In this document: in pieces, positions 9,034 to 18,143 of the stretch
How positions within the stretch are numbered: position 1 is the first letter of the stretch
How the letters are laid out: each line of letters begins with the position of its first letter
From: Diplocloster modestus
GTDB lineage: Bacteria; Bacillota; Clostridia; Lachnospirales; Lachnospiraceae
Reading direction: 5' to 3'
Assembly: GCF_019042245.1 (NCBI RefSeq)
Contig: NZ_JAHQCX010000005.1
Coordinates: 124,001-188,000, forward strand
DNA: 64,000 nt
Notes under the pieces: model-generated
Databases searched by the model: none
What the model saw: the letters and a program-made list of their open reading frames with translations, nothing else
What the model was told of the DNA's origin: nothing
Program-made: the position numbers and the translations under genes

Positions 9034-9317
9034 AGGGCGGAGAGGGAAACACCGCGGCCGGGTGGAATCAGGCGGCAAATCTTGCGGGAACAAATCACTT
9101 GAGGCCGGACCTTAGAACTACTTACGCAGAAGGCGGGAGAACCTCGCAGGGCCCGGAACACTGTCCGAGCCGTCCTTTGGCGAGTTTGTTGCGGGTCCTG
9201 CCAATCAGAGGTTCTCCTGTCTTCGGAGTTAGTTGTTCTTAGGTCCGGCCGAAGTGATTTGTCCCCGCAAGATTTGCGGCCTGATTCCACCCGGCCGCGG
9301 CGTTTCCCTTTCCGCCC
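9034..9317. repeat. 284-nt imperfect palindrome
   Basis: Two arms of about 120 nt fold back on each other. Outer pairs are GGGCGGA...GGGAAAC with GTTTCCC...TCCGCCC; inner pairs are GGAGAACCTC (9136-9145) with GAGGTTCTCC (9208-9217), then GCAGGGCCCG (9146-9155) with CGGGTCCTGC (9192-9201). The loop is about 36 nt (9156-9191). The arms carry scattered mismatches. No transposase or long frame is inside. It lies directly after the response-regulator gene, so it could end that transcript, but it is far larger than a normal terminator. A non-autonomous mobile element or a structured RNA are alternatives. Confidence 0.75.
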
Positions 9318-9334
9318 GGCCCTCACCTCCCTCT

Positions 9335-10969
9335 TCACACATCCCCCAAAGCATTTTTCCGGATATCCATAGGCTTCTGCCCGGTTACCTTCTTGAACAC
9401 AATATAAAAATAATTATAACTGGCAAATCCCACTTTTTCCGCCAGTTCGATCCCCTTATAGTTTGTGGACACCAGCAATTTTTCCGCCTTCCGGATCCGG
9501 TATGTATTCAGGTAATCATTAAAGTTACTGCCTATCTCCTTCTTAAACAGCTTCCCCAGATAAGCGGTGCTGATGTGAAAATCATCAGCCAGATACTGCA
9601 GCGAAAGATCCGGATCGGTATAATTCCTCTCAATATATTGAATCGAATCGAAGACCGGCTTGCTCAAAGTCTTTTCCCGGCTGCTCCCGATCAGTCCGAT
9701 TACTTTCCGCAATATGTCAAGCATATGACTGCTGACATCTTCCGGCGATGTCTGAAGCATGATTTCTGCCAGAACCTGATTTTTCATATCATAGATCTCA
9801 TTCTGGTCAATAAACGCATTCTCAGCCAGACATTGAAACGCCAACACGCTCAATTCCAGAGCGCTGTTTTTCAGCACATATATCTCTGCAAGCGGATCAC
9901 GGCGGATCTGGGCCAGAAACAACTCCCGGACATATTTGCCAGCCTCCTTTAAACTGCCTTCCTTAATAAGTTCTTTAAAATGTTCGCCGTCTATTCTGAT
10001 AAAACCCGGCGCCTTTTCAAAGTATTCTTTGATCTCATCACAATAAAGGACATTGCCGATCCCGAATATAAACCGGTAGGACATGGTGCTCAACGCGTTT
10101 CTATAGGATTCACACATCTTACGGCTGCTGCACACCTGATTGCCGACAGATATGGTAATTTCCAGATTCATATGCTTCTTTACCTCTAGAATACACCGCT
10201 TCAGCAATTTATTTAATCGTTCATCCGACGACCAGCCGCTGTATTCCATTAGGATCATGCTTACCCGGCCGGACGAATCAGTAAGAGCTAAGCCCCTGCC
10301 GGATTTCTTTAAGATACCTTCACAAATATTGCAGATGCCGAATATCTGCCGCGAGATGTCATCCTCAGCTATAGGATCCGGCGCTTGGTCAATCTCTGCC
10401 GATGCTGCAGAATCCGGCGTCTGGGCGATCTCTACCGATGCCACGGCAAAGGGTCCCTTCGAAAAGTCCAGTTCCAGCAATTCCAGCTTATCCCTCAACT
10501 CCCTGGAAGATATGGTTCCGTTGATCATCCGGTTCAGGACATTATTCTTCAGAAGCGCCAGATGTTCGTTATTTTGAAGCTTTGATATAATCCGGTCTTC
10601 CAGCGTGTCAATAATCTCTTCGATGGTCTGAATGATCTCTTCCTTGCCGGAAGGCTTTAAGAGATAATCCACAGCCCCGTACTTCATCGCCTGACGGACC
10701 AGCGCGAAATCATCATAGCCGCTCAATACGATGAACTTACACTCCTGATATCCGGCGTGAATGATTTTGGCCAGTTCCAGGCCGTTCATAACCGGCATTT
10801 GGATGTCCAGCAGGATGATATCCGGACGCTGCCTTTCGATTATTTTGAGAGCCTCCTGCCCATTCCCAGCTTCCCCGCAGATCTCAATCCCGTAATCCTG
10901 CCATTCCAGCAGTCTTTTGATTCCCTCCCGAGTCTGTTTTTCGTCATCCACGATAAGTAATTGATACAT
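9335..10969 (-). CDS. YesN-type response regulator (REC plus AraC output)
   Basis: The 544-residue protein has an N-terminal receiver domain (acidic pocket D8/D9, phospho-acceptor D55 in LLDIQMP, K104-region LLKPSGKEE) and a C-terminal AraC-type double helix-turn-helix (LADDFHISTAYLGKLFKKE, then VGFASYNYFYIVFKKVTG). The long middle region is the usual uncharacterised YesN linker. The ATG at 10969 gives the normal MYQLLIVDDE start; an ATG four codons earlier is less likely. It overlaps the end of the kinase gene, so the pair is translationally coupled. It is expected to activate the sugar ABC/GH36 operon when phosphorylated by that kinase. Confidence 0.93.
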   Translation of the reverse strand: MYQLLIVDDEKQTREGIKRLLEWQDYGIEICGEAGNGQEALKIIERQRPDIILLDIQMPVMNGLELAKIIHAGYQECKFIVLSGYDDFALVRQAMKYGAVDYLLKPSGKEEIIQTIEEIIDTLEDRIISKLQNNEHLALLKNNVLNRMINGTISSRELRDKLELLELDFSKGPFAVASVEIAQTPDSAASAEIDQAPDPIAEDDISRQIFGICNICEGILKKSGRGLALTDSSGRVSMILMEYSGWSSDERLNKLLKRCILEVKKHMNLEITISVGNQVCSSRKMCESYRNALSTMSYRFIFGIGNVLYCDEIKEYFEKAPGFIRIDGEHFKELIKEGSLKEAGKYVRELFLAQIRRDPLAEIYVLKNSALELSVLAFQCLAENAFIDQNEIYDMKNQVLAEIMLQTSPEDVSSHMLDILRKVIGLIGSSREKTLSKPVFDSIQYIERNYTDPDLSLQYLADDFHISTAYLGKLFKKEIGSNFNDYLNTYRIRKAEKLLVSTNYKGIELAEKVGFASYNYFYIVFKKVTGQKPMDIRKNALGDV

Positions 10970-12746
10970 CCTCCTGCACATCCTTCTTTGTTAATATTGG
11001 AATAATAACCTTCACAGCAGTGCCCACACCTGCTATACTTCTGATCATCAGCCCATATTCCCCGCCAAACAGAAGCTTTAGCCTGGCCTGGACATTTTGC
11101 AGGCCGATACTTTTGAATTCATCCTGTGCTACCTGTTGATTTAATTTCTCATACATTTCCCGGAGGACCTGATCCTCAATTCCTTTGCCGTTATCAAAGA
11201 TGGTAATCTCCAGGCGTTTGCCCTCCTTTTCCTTTGCAACGATACCAATCAGCCCCGTCCCTTCTTTGTCGGAAAGCGCATGCTTGATCACATTTTCCAC
11301 CAGGGGCTGCAGGATCAGCTTAGGAATCATATCATCCAGATAATCTTCGGGCACCCGTATATCCACATCCAGGCGATCCTCATACCGGTATTTCTGCAGC
11401 TTTAAGTACGTATCTATGTATTCCAGCTCGTCTTCCAGTGTGATAAACTTGTCCGTGGTCCTGCTGCTCCAACGGAACAGCTTTCCTAGAAGCACGATCA
11501 TTTCCCCTGTATTCTCATCCTGTTCCGCCAACGCTCTCGCCCGTATACTGTCCAGTGTATTATATAAAAAATGGGGGTCTATCTGTGTCTGGAGCGCATT
11601 CAGTTCCGCGTTTTTGCGCTGGATCTCCGCCGCATAGACTTCGGAAATATAATTGTCTAATTTTGAACACATTTCATTAAATGCCTGACTGATAATTCCG
11701 ATTTCGTCTTTGGATTTTACCGGAATATGCAGGTTAAAATCTCCCGTCTGCAGCTTCTTCATAGAATGGATCAGCGTCTGTACCTGGCGGTTGAATACCC
11801 GGTATATAACAAGGCATACCGTCATGGTAAATATAATCGCCGCTGCCATAACCTTATAGATTTGGCTTTTCATCTGCTGTATCTCTCTGATCAGATCCTG
11901 ATTGGAAAGGGTATAGATCGCCTTCATCCCCGATGTGCCCACTTCTTTTGACTTGATATATTCTTCCGTGTCGTCATGAGACATGGCTTGCGCTGTCTTT
12001 CCCCATCTGCCGTGATTGGTGGAATACAAGATCTGGTCATGGCTGTTCAGAAGGGTTAGTTCCCCATCCATGGATGTATTCAGGGACGGATCCTGCTTTT
12101 CGATGGCCTTAAGGGGCACATTCATGATAAATATGCCCACTAATTCCCTTTTCGGAAAAATGGTGGGATCGAAGATTTTCCCGGCAAAAGAGAGGACCGG
12201 CTCCCTTTCCTTTAAGGTATAGCCTGTGGGGTCATCATAATACATACATATCGTATCCTCTGAGTCAAGAAATTCTTCCATGGCCGGGTAATGCATAAAA
12301 TCAAAGCTGGGCTTTACCGCGACATATCCATCGCCTGAAAAAGAATATACGATCCCATTTACAGCGCTGATGATCACATCACTGATGTCCGGGTCCGCGG
12401 ATATGACCCCTTTTGAAAATACGCCCGTGATCTCTATGTTATTAATCTGGTATCCGTCATCCGGATTCTGGACCGCCTTAGCGGCTATTTCCGCTATGGG
12501 TCCGCTGTGTATATAATTGTAGAGACTATAGACCCTGTTATATTTATCATTACAGTAATCCGCCAGCCTGTCCAGTTTCGTATCGCCCAGCATAATCTCT
12601 TTTTCTATAACCGTTTTAGAAAAACGTTCTATTATATAGGAGGATGTAACTATCACCACAAGAATCAGTATACACTCAAACAGTACCAGTATCTTAAGAA
12701 ATATGCCCGGATGCCTGAGCTTCTCTTTTACCCTGCCAGCCCACAT
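10944..12746 (-). CDS. YesM-type sensor histidine kinase
   Basis: This is a 600-residue membrane kinase. The first transmembrane helix spans about residues 17-39, an extracellular dCache-like sensor fills 45-290, and the second helix spans about 296-315. A HAMP linker follows (320-370). The HPK7/YesM phospho-acceptor is H392 in QIDPHFLYNTLD, and the ATPase domain has the N-box LVENVIKHAL and the G-box DNGKGIEDQ. The gene lies 79 nt after the alpha-galactosidase gene and overlaps the response regulator. The extracellular domain probably senses a galactoside or the loaded binding protein of the adjacent ABC importer; the ligand itself is not shown. Confidence 0.93.
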   Translation of the reverse strand: MWAGRVKEKLRHPGIFLKILVLFECILILVVIVTSSYIIERFSKTVIEKEIMLGDTKLDRLADYCNDKYNRVYSLYNYIHSGPIAEIAAKAVQNPDDGYQINNIEITGVFSKGVISADPDISDVIISAVNGIVYSFSGDGYVAVKPSFDFMHYPAMEEFLDSEDTICMYYDDPTGYTLKEREPVLSFAGKIFDPTIFPKRELVGIFIMNVPLKAIEKQDPSLNTSMDGELTLLNSHDQILYSTNHGRWGKTAQAMSHDDTEEYIKSKEVGTSGMKAIYTLSNQDLIREIQQMKSQIYKVMAAAIIFTMTVCLVIYRVFNRQVQTLIHSMKKLQTGDFNLHIPVKSKDEIGIISQAFNEMCSKLDNYISEVYAAEIQRKNAELNALQTQIDPHFLYNTLDSIRARALAEQDENTGEMIVLLGKLFRWSSRTTDKFITLEDELEYIDTYLKLQKYRYEDRLDVDIRVPEDYLDDMIPKLILQPLVENVIKHALSDKEGTGLIGIVAKEKEGKRLEITIFDNGKGIEDQVLREMYEKLNQQVAQDEFKSIGLQNVQARLKLLFGGEYGLMIRSIAGVGTAVKVIIPILTKKDVQEDVSITYRG

Positions 12747-12825
12747 ATGGTAACCCTCCCCGTTTCGATCAGCCTCTTGAATTCCATTATATCGCCGCTG
12801 CGGCGCGCTGGCAATCGGGAGTGCT

Positions 12826-14919
12826 CTAATCCTTTACTAAATGAACAGCCGCCGCGTCATAGTCCTCGTCAAATTCAAACTTAAGACATCCTTCTTCCAA
12901 TCGGACCCGGTGATCGGCTCCCTCGTATATCCTTTCCAGCCGGTACCCTGTGCCGACCGGCAGACAGATCATCCCCGCAGCCTCATCCTGCCCTTCGAAC
13001 CGGTGGATCACGCCTAACGCTTCCCGCCTATCGTCCGAGTACCGGACGATTCCCTGCCAACCTTTGAGAAACCGCCAGCTCTGCTGTTTTGTCCCATGAT
13101 AACAGGTATGTCCATCCCGTATGATATGACTGACTGCCCGGTAGAATTCAATTCCCCGGTCCACCAGATTCCATTGGCTGTCAGAAAGCGTATATACATC
13201 CCCTGACAGGCACATCACACCCAGGAACGTATTCGCCATGGAATAAACGATTCGTTTACGTGAATCGCCGGCCCGCAGCACCGCCCAGATCTGGCTTTGT
13301 CCCGGAGGGATCATGCGGTGTACCTGCGCGGCTATCACCGGTATCTCTTTTTCTTCATGGGCATCTGAAAAGGAAACCATATCGCACAGGCGGATCATGG
13401 AAGGCTCCATTCTGTGCCCGCCGGAGGCGCACACTTCGATCACCAGATCCGGTAACCTCCGCCGTATTTTCCTGAAAAATTCCTGCGCCGCCTCCATGTT
13501 CTGTCGCAGTCCTTCACCCAGGCTCTCTGCTCCGTCGCATCCGATTCCGATACTTTCGTTATAGTCTACTTTCAGATATCCGAACCCATATCGCTCGAGA
13601 AAACCGATCACCTTACCGCTTAAATATTCCTGCGTCCAGGGATCCCTCATGTCCCAAAAACGGCGCCCGCCCGCTGTGATCACCTTACCGTGCCGTTTCA
13701 GCAGATGATCTTCCAGCCAATAAGCTTTGGAGTCCTTCCCGCAGGTCTCCATCTCAAACCAGATTCCGGGAATAAAACCGGCATTCCTGATCTTATTTAC
13801 CGTCGCCATAAGTCCGTCCGGGAATAAATCCTCACAGACCTCCCAGTCGCCCATGTTGCTCTCCCAGCCTTTTACCGAATCCGCATACCAGCCGGCGTCG
13901 ATGACAAAATAGCAAAACGGCCGGCCTTCCAATACTTTTAAGATCCGGCTGATATTCTCATCGGACGGTTTTCCCCATGTGGTACAGAATTCATTGAATA
14001 TAACCGGTAATTCCGTGCCGTCATCTGCTTTTTTCCACATTTTCGTCAGTCTCTGACAGGCATCATCCACATTCTCCCGGCAGACGGTAAGAAAAGCCGG
14101 AACGGTAAGGAAGCTTTCCCCCGGCCTCACTTCCCTGCGCCAGTGCCCGGAATCATAATCGGCGATTCCGCCTGACATGCACAGCGCCTCGTCCCTTCTG
14201 TACAGCTCCATCTGCCAGCTGGAGGGAACTGCCAGACAGGCCGCCCATACCACATTCGTCTGTACATCCTCCACCGCCTCAAACGGGTAATAACCGCGGA
14301 CCGGAAGAGAACCGTTCTGACCGATTTTATCGCTGTACGCTCCGTGCCTCGACCAGGACGGCTCTAACAGCAGTTCACTTACCGTGCGTTTCTCCAGCCT
14401 ACCCTCCCCGCTCCATTTGCTCCGGATCCGGTATGTAACAAGCCGGCCGGGGGCCTCATCCCCGGCGAACGGGGTAATCCCGCCCAGAGAAAAGCTGGAC
14501 ATCATCTCCAGTGTCAGCAGCTCATCCCCAAAATTTTCGAATTCTGCGGATACTGTAAAAGCAGGGTTCCCCTTTTTATAGGATAAAATATGTGAGATCC
14601 GGCATCCCTCACTGTCTTCCAGAGTTGTCGTAATCTGAATCCCTGCGCCGTCTTCTTCCACCTGCTGTCCTTTGTATTTCATCCGGCTTACCGATTCGCT
14701 GTTGCGCATGGTTAAGCCGTTTGCAAACCCGAACGGGTACGCATCCCCTTCTTTCTTCCACTGTACCAGCGGGTCCGCCCGATAACTTTTTCCATCTGCC
14801 AGCTCAGCCTTCATGGAAGCCGGATACAGTTCCATTCCCACCTGTCCCTCTTCGTCCGATACGTAGCGGATCCTCATATCGCCCAAACGGAATTCCGATA
14901 CTATTTTCATCATAAGCAT
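12826..14919 (-). CDS. GH36 alpha-galactosidase
   Basis: This is a roughly 697-residue clan GH-D enzyme. The catalytic barrel carries the nucleophile in GYLKVDYNES (about D452) and the acid/base aspartate in VSFSDAHE (about D519), with the CASGGHR loop between them. An N-terminal beta-supersandwich (1-290) and a C-terminal beta domain complete the usual GH36 layout. There is no signal peptide, so it acts on imported raffinose- or melibiose-type sugars. The ATG at 14919 shares one base with the TGA of the upstream permease (TGATG), a sign of coupling. It belongs to the ABC importer operon, which fixes the likely cargo as an alpha-galactoside. Confidence 0.9.
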   Translation of the reverse strand: MLMMKIVSEFRLGDMRIRYVSDEEGQVGMELYPASMKAELADGKSYRADPLVQWKKEGDAYPFGFANGLTMRNSESVSRMKYKGQQVEEDGAGIQITTTLEDSEGCRISHILSYKKGNPAFTVSAEFENFGDELLTLEMMSSFSLGGITPFAGDEAPGRLVTYRIRSKWSGEGRLEKRTVSELLLEPSWSRHGAYSDKIGQNGSLPVRGYYPFEAVEDVQTNVVWAACLAVPSSWQMELYRRDEALCMSGGIADYDSGHWRREVRPGESFLTVPAFLTVCRENVDDACQRLTKMWKKADDGTELPVIFNEFCTTWGKPSDENISRILKVLEGRPFCYFVIDAGWYADSVKGWESNMGDWEVCEDLFPDGLMATVNKIRNAGFIPGIWFEMETCGKDSKAYWLEDHLLKRHGKVITAGGRRFWDMRDPWTQEYLSGKVIGFLERYGFGYLKVDYNESIGIGCDGAESLGEGLRQNMEAAQEFFRKIRRRLPDLVIEVCASGGHRMEPSMIRLCDMVSFSDAHEEKEIPVIAAQVHRMIPPGQSQIWAVLRAGDSRKRIVYSMANTFLGVMCLSGDVYTLSDSQWNLVDRGIEFYRAVSHIIRDGHTCYHGTKQQSWRFLKGWQGIVRYSDDRREALGVIHRFEGQDEAAGMICLPVGTGYRLERIYEGADHRVRLEEGCLKFEFDEDYDAAAVHLVKD

Positions 14920-15755
14920 CAACCTTTCAGCGCGCCGGCCGTCAAGCCTTCGATAAATTGTCTCTGAGCCAGCAGGTACGCAATTACAATCGGCAGCGTG
15001 GCGAACATGACATAAGCGAACACGCTCCCCCAGTCGGAGGCGTACGGACCGATGGCCGTATAGATTCCCACGGTAATCGTCTTGATCTGTCCGATCAGCA
15101 ACGGTGTGAGAAAGTCATTCCACATCGACAGTCCGATAAAGATCGCCACGGTGGTGGTACATGGTTTCACTAACGGGAAGATCACCGAAGTGAATATTTT
15201 CAGCTGTCCCGCGCCGTCGATGATGGCAGCCTCCTCCAATTCGACCGGAGTAGACTTGATAAACCCCTGGTACATGAATACGGAAAAAGAAATACTTCCC
15301 GATACGAATACCATAATCAGTCCCGGCAGGTTGCCGATCAGCCCCGCCCCTTTAAAAATAGAAACCAAAGGAACATATACAATCGCATATGGCACCATCA
15401 GACCCAGCAGAAAATAGATATACAGCCCCTGGGAAATCTTCGTCTTCATTCTAGCCAGATAATAACCCGCCAGCGCGGAGACTATAATGCAGATCAGCGC
15501 TCCGAATATGGTGATACACAGGGAGTTGAAGTACATCTCACCCAGATTGACATTTGGGTTTTTGATTACCGTTATGATATTATCGAGTATGGGCGGCAGC
15601 GGAAACGACATGGGAGTAGAAGAGATCTCCTTAGTACTTTTGAAGATGTTGATCACTGTGATGTACAAGGGCGTCGCAAAGATCACTGCCATGATCACCA
15701 GGAATATCTTCAATAAAATACTTGAAACACTTGTCTTCCTGCTCTCTATATTCAT
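14919..15755 (-). CDS. CUT1 ABC sugar permease, MalG-type
   Basis: The 278-residue inner-membrane subunit has six hydrophobic segments. The cytoplasmic EAA loop is clear (ELEEAAIIDGAGQLKIFTSV, about residues 175-195) and docks the ATPase. The N-terminal IFATPLYITVINIFKSTKEI is typical of the MalG branch. It is encoded three bases after its partner permease and shares its stop codon with the alpha-galactosidase start. No ATPase gene is in the cluster; Lachnospiraceae usually supply a shared MsmK/UgpC-type ATPase from elsewhere. Confidence 0.93.
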   Translation of the reverse strand: MNIESRKTSVSSILLKIFLVIMAVIFATPLYITVINIFKSTKEISSTPMSFPLPPILDNIITVIKNPNVNLGEMYFNSLCITIFGALICIIVSALAGYYLARMKTKISQGLYIYFLLGLMVPYAIVYVPLVSIFKGAGLIGNLPGLIMVFVSGSISFSVFMYQGFIKSTPVELEEAAIIDGAGQLKIFTSVIFPLVKPCTTTVAIFIGLSMWNDFLTPLLIGQIKTITVGIYTAIGPYASDWGSVFAYVMFATLPIVIAYLLAQRQFIEGLTAGALKG

Positions 15756-15757
15756 GT

Positions 15758-16618
15758 TCAGGACACCTCCAGTTTCTTGGACAGTTGGATCTGCAGGATC
15801 GAGACTGCCGCAATGATGATAAACAAAAATACGGCGATAGCGGACGAATATCCCAGCATGTTATTACCAAAAGCTTGGGTTACGATATTATACGTTACGG
15901 TTTCCGTAGAATATCCGGGACCTCCGTTTGTGATTACTTTTACGATATCGTACTGTTTCATCTCCGTCATGATACTCATGATCACGGAGATCGTGATTCC
16001 GGGAATAATCATTGGAATCGTAATATAGCGGAACTGCTGCCACCGGTTCCCGCCGTCCATGATACAGGCTTCATATAATTCCCGCGGAACCGTCTGTATG
16101 GATGCCAGATACAGCACCATGTGGAAGCCCAGCATTCTCCAAATCTCGATGATACAGATACTGCGGATCGCATTTTTCGCATTTCCTATATAATCTGCTG
16201 CCAGATTCCCAAGCCCTGCCATCTCCAGCAGAGAATTAAACACTCCCGTGTAGGACAGGATCGCAAGCCATATAAAGGAGATGGCCACCGTGCTGAGCAC
16301 ATAGGGCAGGAAAAAAATGCTCCGGAATACATTGGTCAGCCGCTTTGCCCGGTTCAGCAGCATGGCGATCAGCAATCCTAATATATTGACCGACGCGGCT
16401 ACCACCATCGTAATTTTTAAGGTTACAAAGATCGCATTTCTAAGCCGTTCATCGGACAGCATATCCACGTAATTTTTAATTCCTACCATATGGTAGCCGG
16501 CGCTGATCCCGTTCCAGTCGGTAAAGCTTAACAAAAATGCTCCGGCGATGGGGATAATCATCAGCACCGTGTAGATGAGAAATGCGGGCACTGTGAATAA
16601 TATGGATTTTTTCTTCAT
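15758..16618 (-). CDS. CUT1 ABC sugar permease, MalF-type
   Basis: The 286-residue subunit has six membrane segments and the EAA motif in ELYEACIMDGGNRWQQFRYI (about residues 185-205). The N-terminal FSFTDWNG-type element is typical for the MalF partner of CUT1 importers (here LLSFTDWNGIS). It pairs with the MalG-type protein to form the channel. A 15-bp hairpin lies between it and the solute-binding-protein gene, which would let the binding protein be made in excess over the permeases. Confidence 0.93.
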   Translation of the reverse strand: MKKKSILFTVPAFLIYTVLMIIPIAGAFLLSFTDWNGISAGYHMVGIKNYVDMLSDERLRNAIFVTLKITMVVAASVNILGLLIAMLLNRAKRLTNVFRSIFFLPYVLSTVAISFIWLAILSYTGVFNSLLEMAGLGNLAADYIGNAKNAIRSICIIEIWRMLGFHMVLYLASIQTVPRELYEACIMDGGNRWQQFRYITIPMIIPGITISVIMSIMTEMKQYDIVKVITNGGPGYSTETVTYNIVTQAFGNNMLGYSSAIAVFLFIIIAAVSILQIQLSKKLEVS

Positions 16619-16636
16619 GAGATTCTCTCCTAAAAT

Positions 16637-16679
16637 GATTTAGAGTACAAAGTCATTATTCGATTTTGTACTCTAAATC
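16637..16679 (-). terminator. Intercistronic hairpin after the solute-binding-protein gene
   Basis: A perfect 15-bp stem (GATTTAGAGTACAAA and its complement, 16637-16651 and 16665-16679) encloses a 13-nt loop between the binding-protein and permease genes. Its position suggests partial termination or 3' protection that favours binding-protein mRNA. Confidence 0.7.
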
Positions 16680-16701
16680 TTTCAATGATCAAATTAACTT
16701 A

Positions 16702-18057
16702 TTACTTCTGCGCACCCAGTCTCTGCATTTCCGCATCCCAGGTTGACAATTCCGCGTCGACATCTGCGCCTGTAAAGATATTCTGAAGAGATTTCAGTGT
16801 AAAATCTTCGAATCCGGTGGGGAATGCATCATCGCCGACTAACTTCATGGCTTCGGGAACCAGTTCGTAGCCTTCCAGATTTTTGATGAATTCCGTCTGT
16901 ACGGGTCCCATCTCATAGGTTACCGGTGTCTTGGTGACGGAGAAGGTACCGTCCGCCTGGAGATAATATTTATAAATATCCGGATTGCCGCCCAGTACAT
17001 ATTCACAGAATTTGAAAGCCGCTTCTTTATTCTTGCAGGTTTCCGCTACCCCCCAATACTGAGGCATCGTGCAGTAAGTCTTTGCTCCGGATGGAGTGGG
17101 CATCATAAAGGTGCCAAAATCATCTGCGGAGTATTCCGTGCTGTTATCAATGGTGGGGGCGCTCCAGGCGCCGTCCATGAACATTGCCGCGTTTTTGCTC
17201 ATGAACTCGGAAGTGGCCTGGGTATTGCTGAAGGACATGGAACCTTTATGGTAATATTTAGTCAGGGTCTGCCAGCTCTTTAAGGTATCCGCCAGGACTT
17301 TGTCTGTCCAGGAAAGTTTTCCGTCCAGGATGTCCCGGTTAAAGTTGGGATATGCGGAATACAGTTCGGAATTCACCACACCGGTCCAGTATCCGAACGC
17401 GGTTGCCCAGATATCGGAGGCGCCAACGCCCATCAGCGGTGTATACCCTTTTTCCTGCAATTTGTCACATACAGCTATGAATTCATCCCAGGTCTTCGGA
17501 GTCTCGGTGATGCCCGCATCGGCGAACTGAGCCTTATTATAGTAGACCTGTGTACGGTAAGCTTTGTAGGCCGGAACCAGGGTCTTTTTCCCATCGAAGG
17601 ATACCACGGAGCTGTCCTCATATTTCGCCAGGAGTTCTTCCGGAACTTCCGCGTAGACGCCATCCGTGCTGGCCAGATCGACCGGATCGATGTTGATGTC
17701 AGGCATATTTCCGGCGGACAGCATGGTCTTTAAGAATTGGGGCCTGGAATCCCCGGTCATCAACACTTTTTCAATCTTAATCCCCGGATTGTCGGCTTCA
17801 AACGCATCGATGATATGCTGCCACACTTCTGCCGTGTAGTTGTCCGTTTCAAATACCGCCCAGGTCAGGGTGATCTCCCCTTCAGAATCTTCCTGATCCG
17901 CTGTCTCCTGAGGCTTCGCCGTGTCCTGCTGGCCGGCCGGAGCACTGGTTTGTGCCGCCCCGGAAGTGTCCTCTTCGGCTTTTTTGTCTCCGCAGCCGGT
18001 AATCATGGCGGCTACCATAGCCACACAGAGAAGTATACTTACTAATTTTTTCTTCAT
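16702..18057 (-). CDS. CUT1 extracellular sugar-binding lipoprotein
   Basis: The 451-residue family 1 solute-binding protein has a type II signal with lipobox ITGC (C22), so it is tethered to the outer face of the membrane. A Ser/Gln/Thr/Glu-rich linker (about 23-62) precedes the two-lobed binding domain. It shows the family's usual ITLTWAVFE strand start and a GDSRPQFLKTMLSAGNMPDI hinge. AGGAGG precedes the ATG. It is the first gene of the operon and delivers sugar to the two downstream permeases. Given the GH36 enzyme in the same operon, alpha-galactosides are the likely ligands. Confidence 0.93.
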   Translation of the reverse strand: MKKKLVSILLCVAMVAAMITGCGDKKAEEDTSGAAQTSAPAGQQDTAKPQETADQEDSEGEITLTWAVFETDNYTAEVWQHIIDAFEADNPGIKIEKVLMTGDSRPQFLKTMLSAGNMPDINIDPVDLASTDGVYAEVPEELLAKYEDSSVVSFDGKKTLVPAYKAYRTQVYYNKAQFADAGITETPKTWDEFIAVCDKLQEKGYTPLMGVGASDIWATAFGYWTGVVNSELYSAYPNFNRDILDGKLSWTDKVLADTLKSWQTLTKYYHKGSMSFSNTQATSEFMSKNAAMFMDGAWSAPTIDNSTEYSADDFGTFMMPTPSGAKTYCTMPQYWGVAETCKNKEAAFKFCEYVLGGNPDIYKYYLQADGTFSVTKTPVTYEMGPVQTEFIKNLEGYELVPEAMKLVGDDAFPTGFEDFTLKSLQNIFTGADVDAELSTWDAEMQRLGAQK

Positions 18058-18143
18058 TTCTTATCCTCCTTATATTTTGGGTAAATGTTTTTATAATACG
18101 AACTGCCTCTTTAATACACATACATTTTAATGCTCTTTACGCT

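Noticed and set aside
9034..9317. Insertion sequence or group II intron
   Set aside because: No transposase or reverse transcriptase frame, and no target duplication could be recognised.
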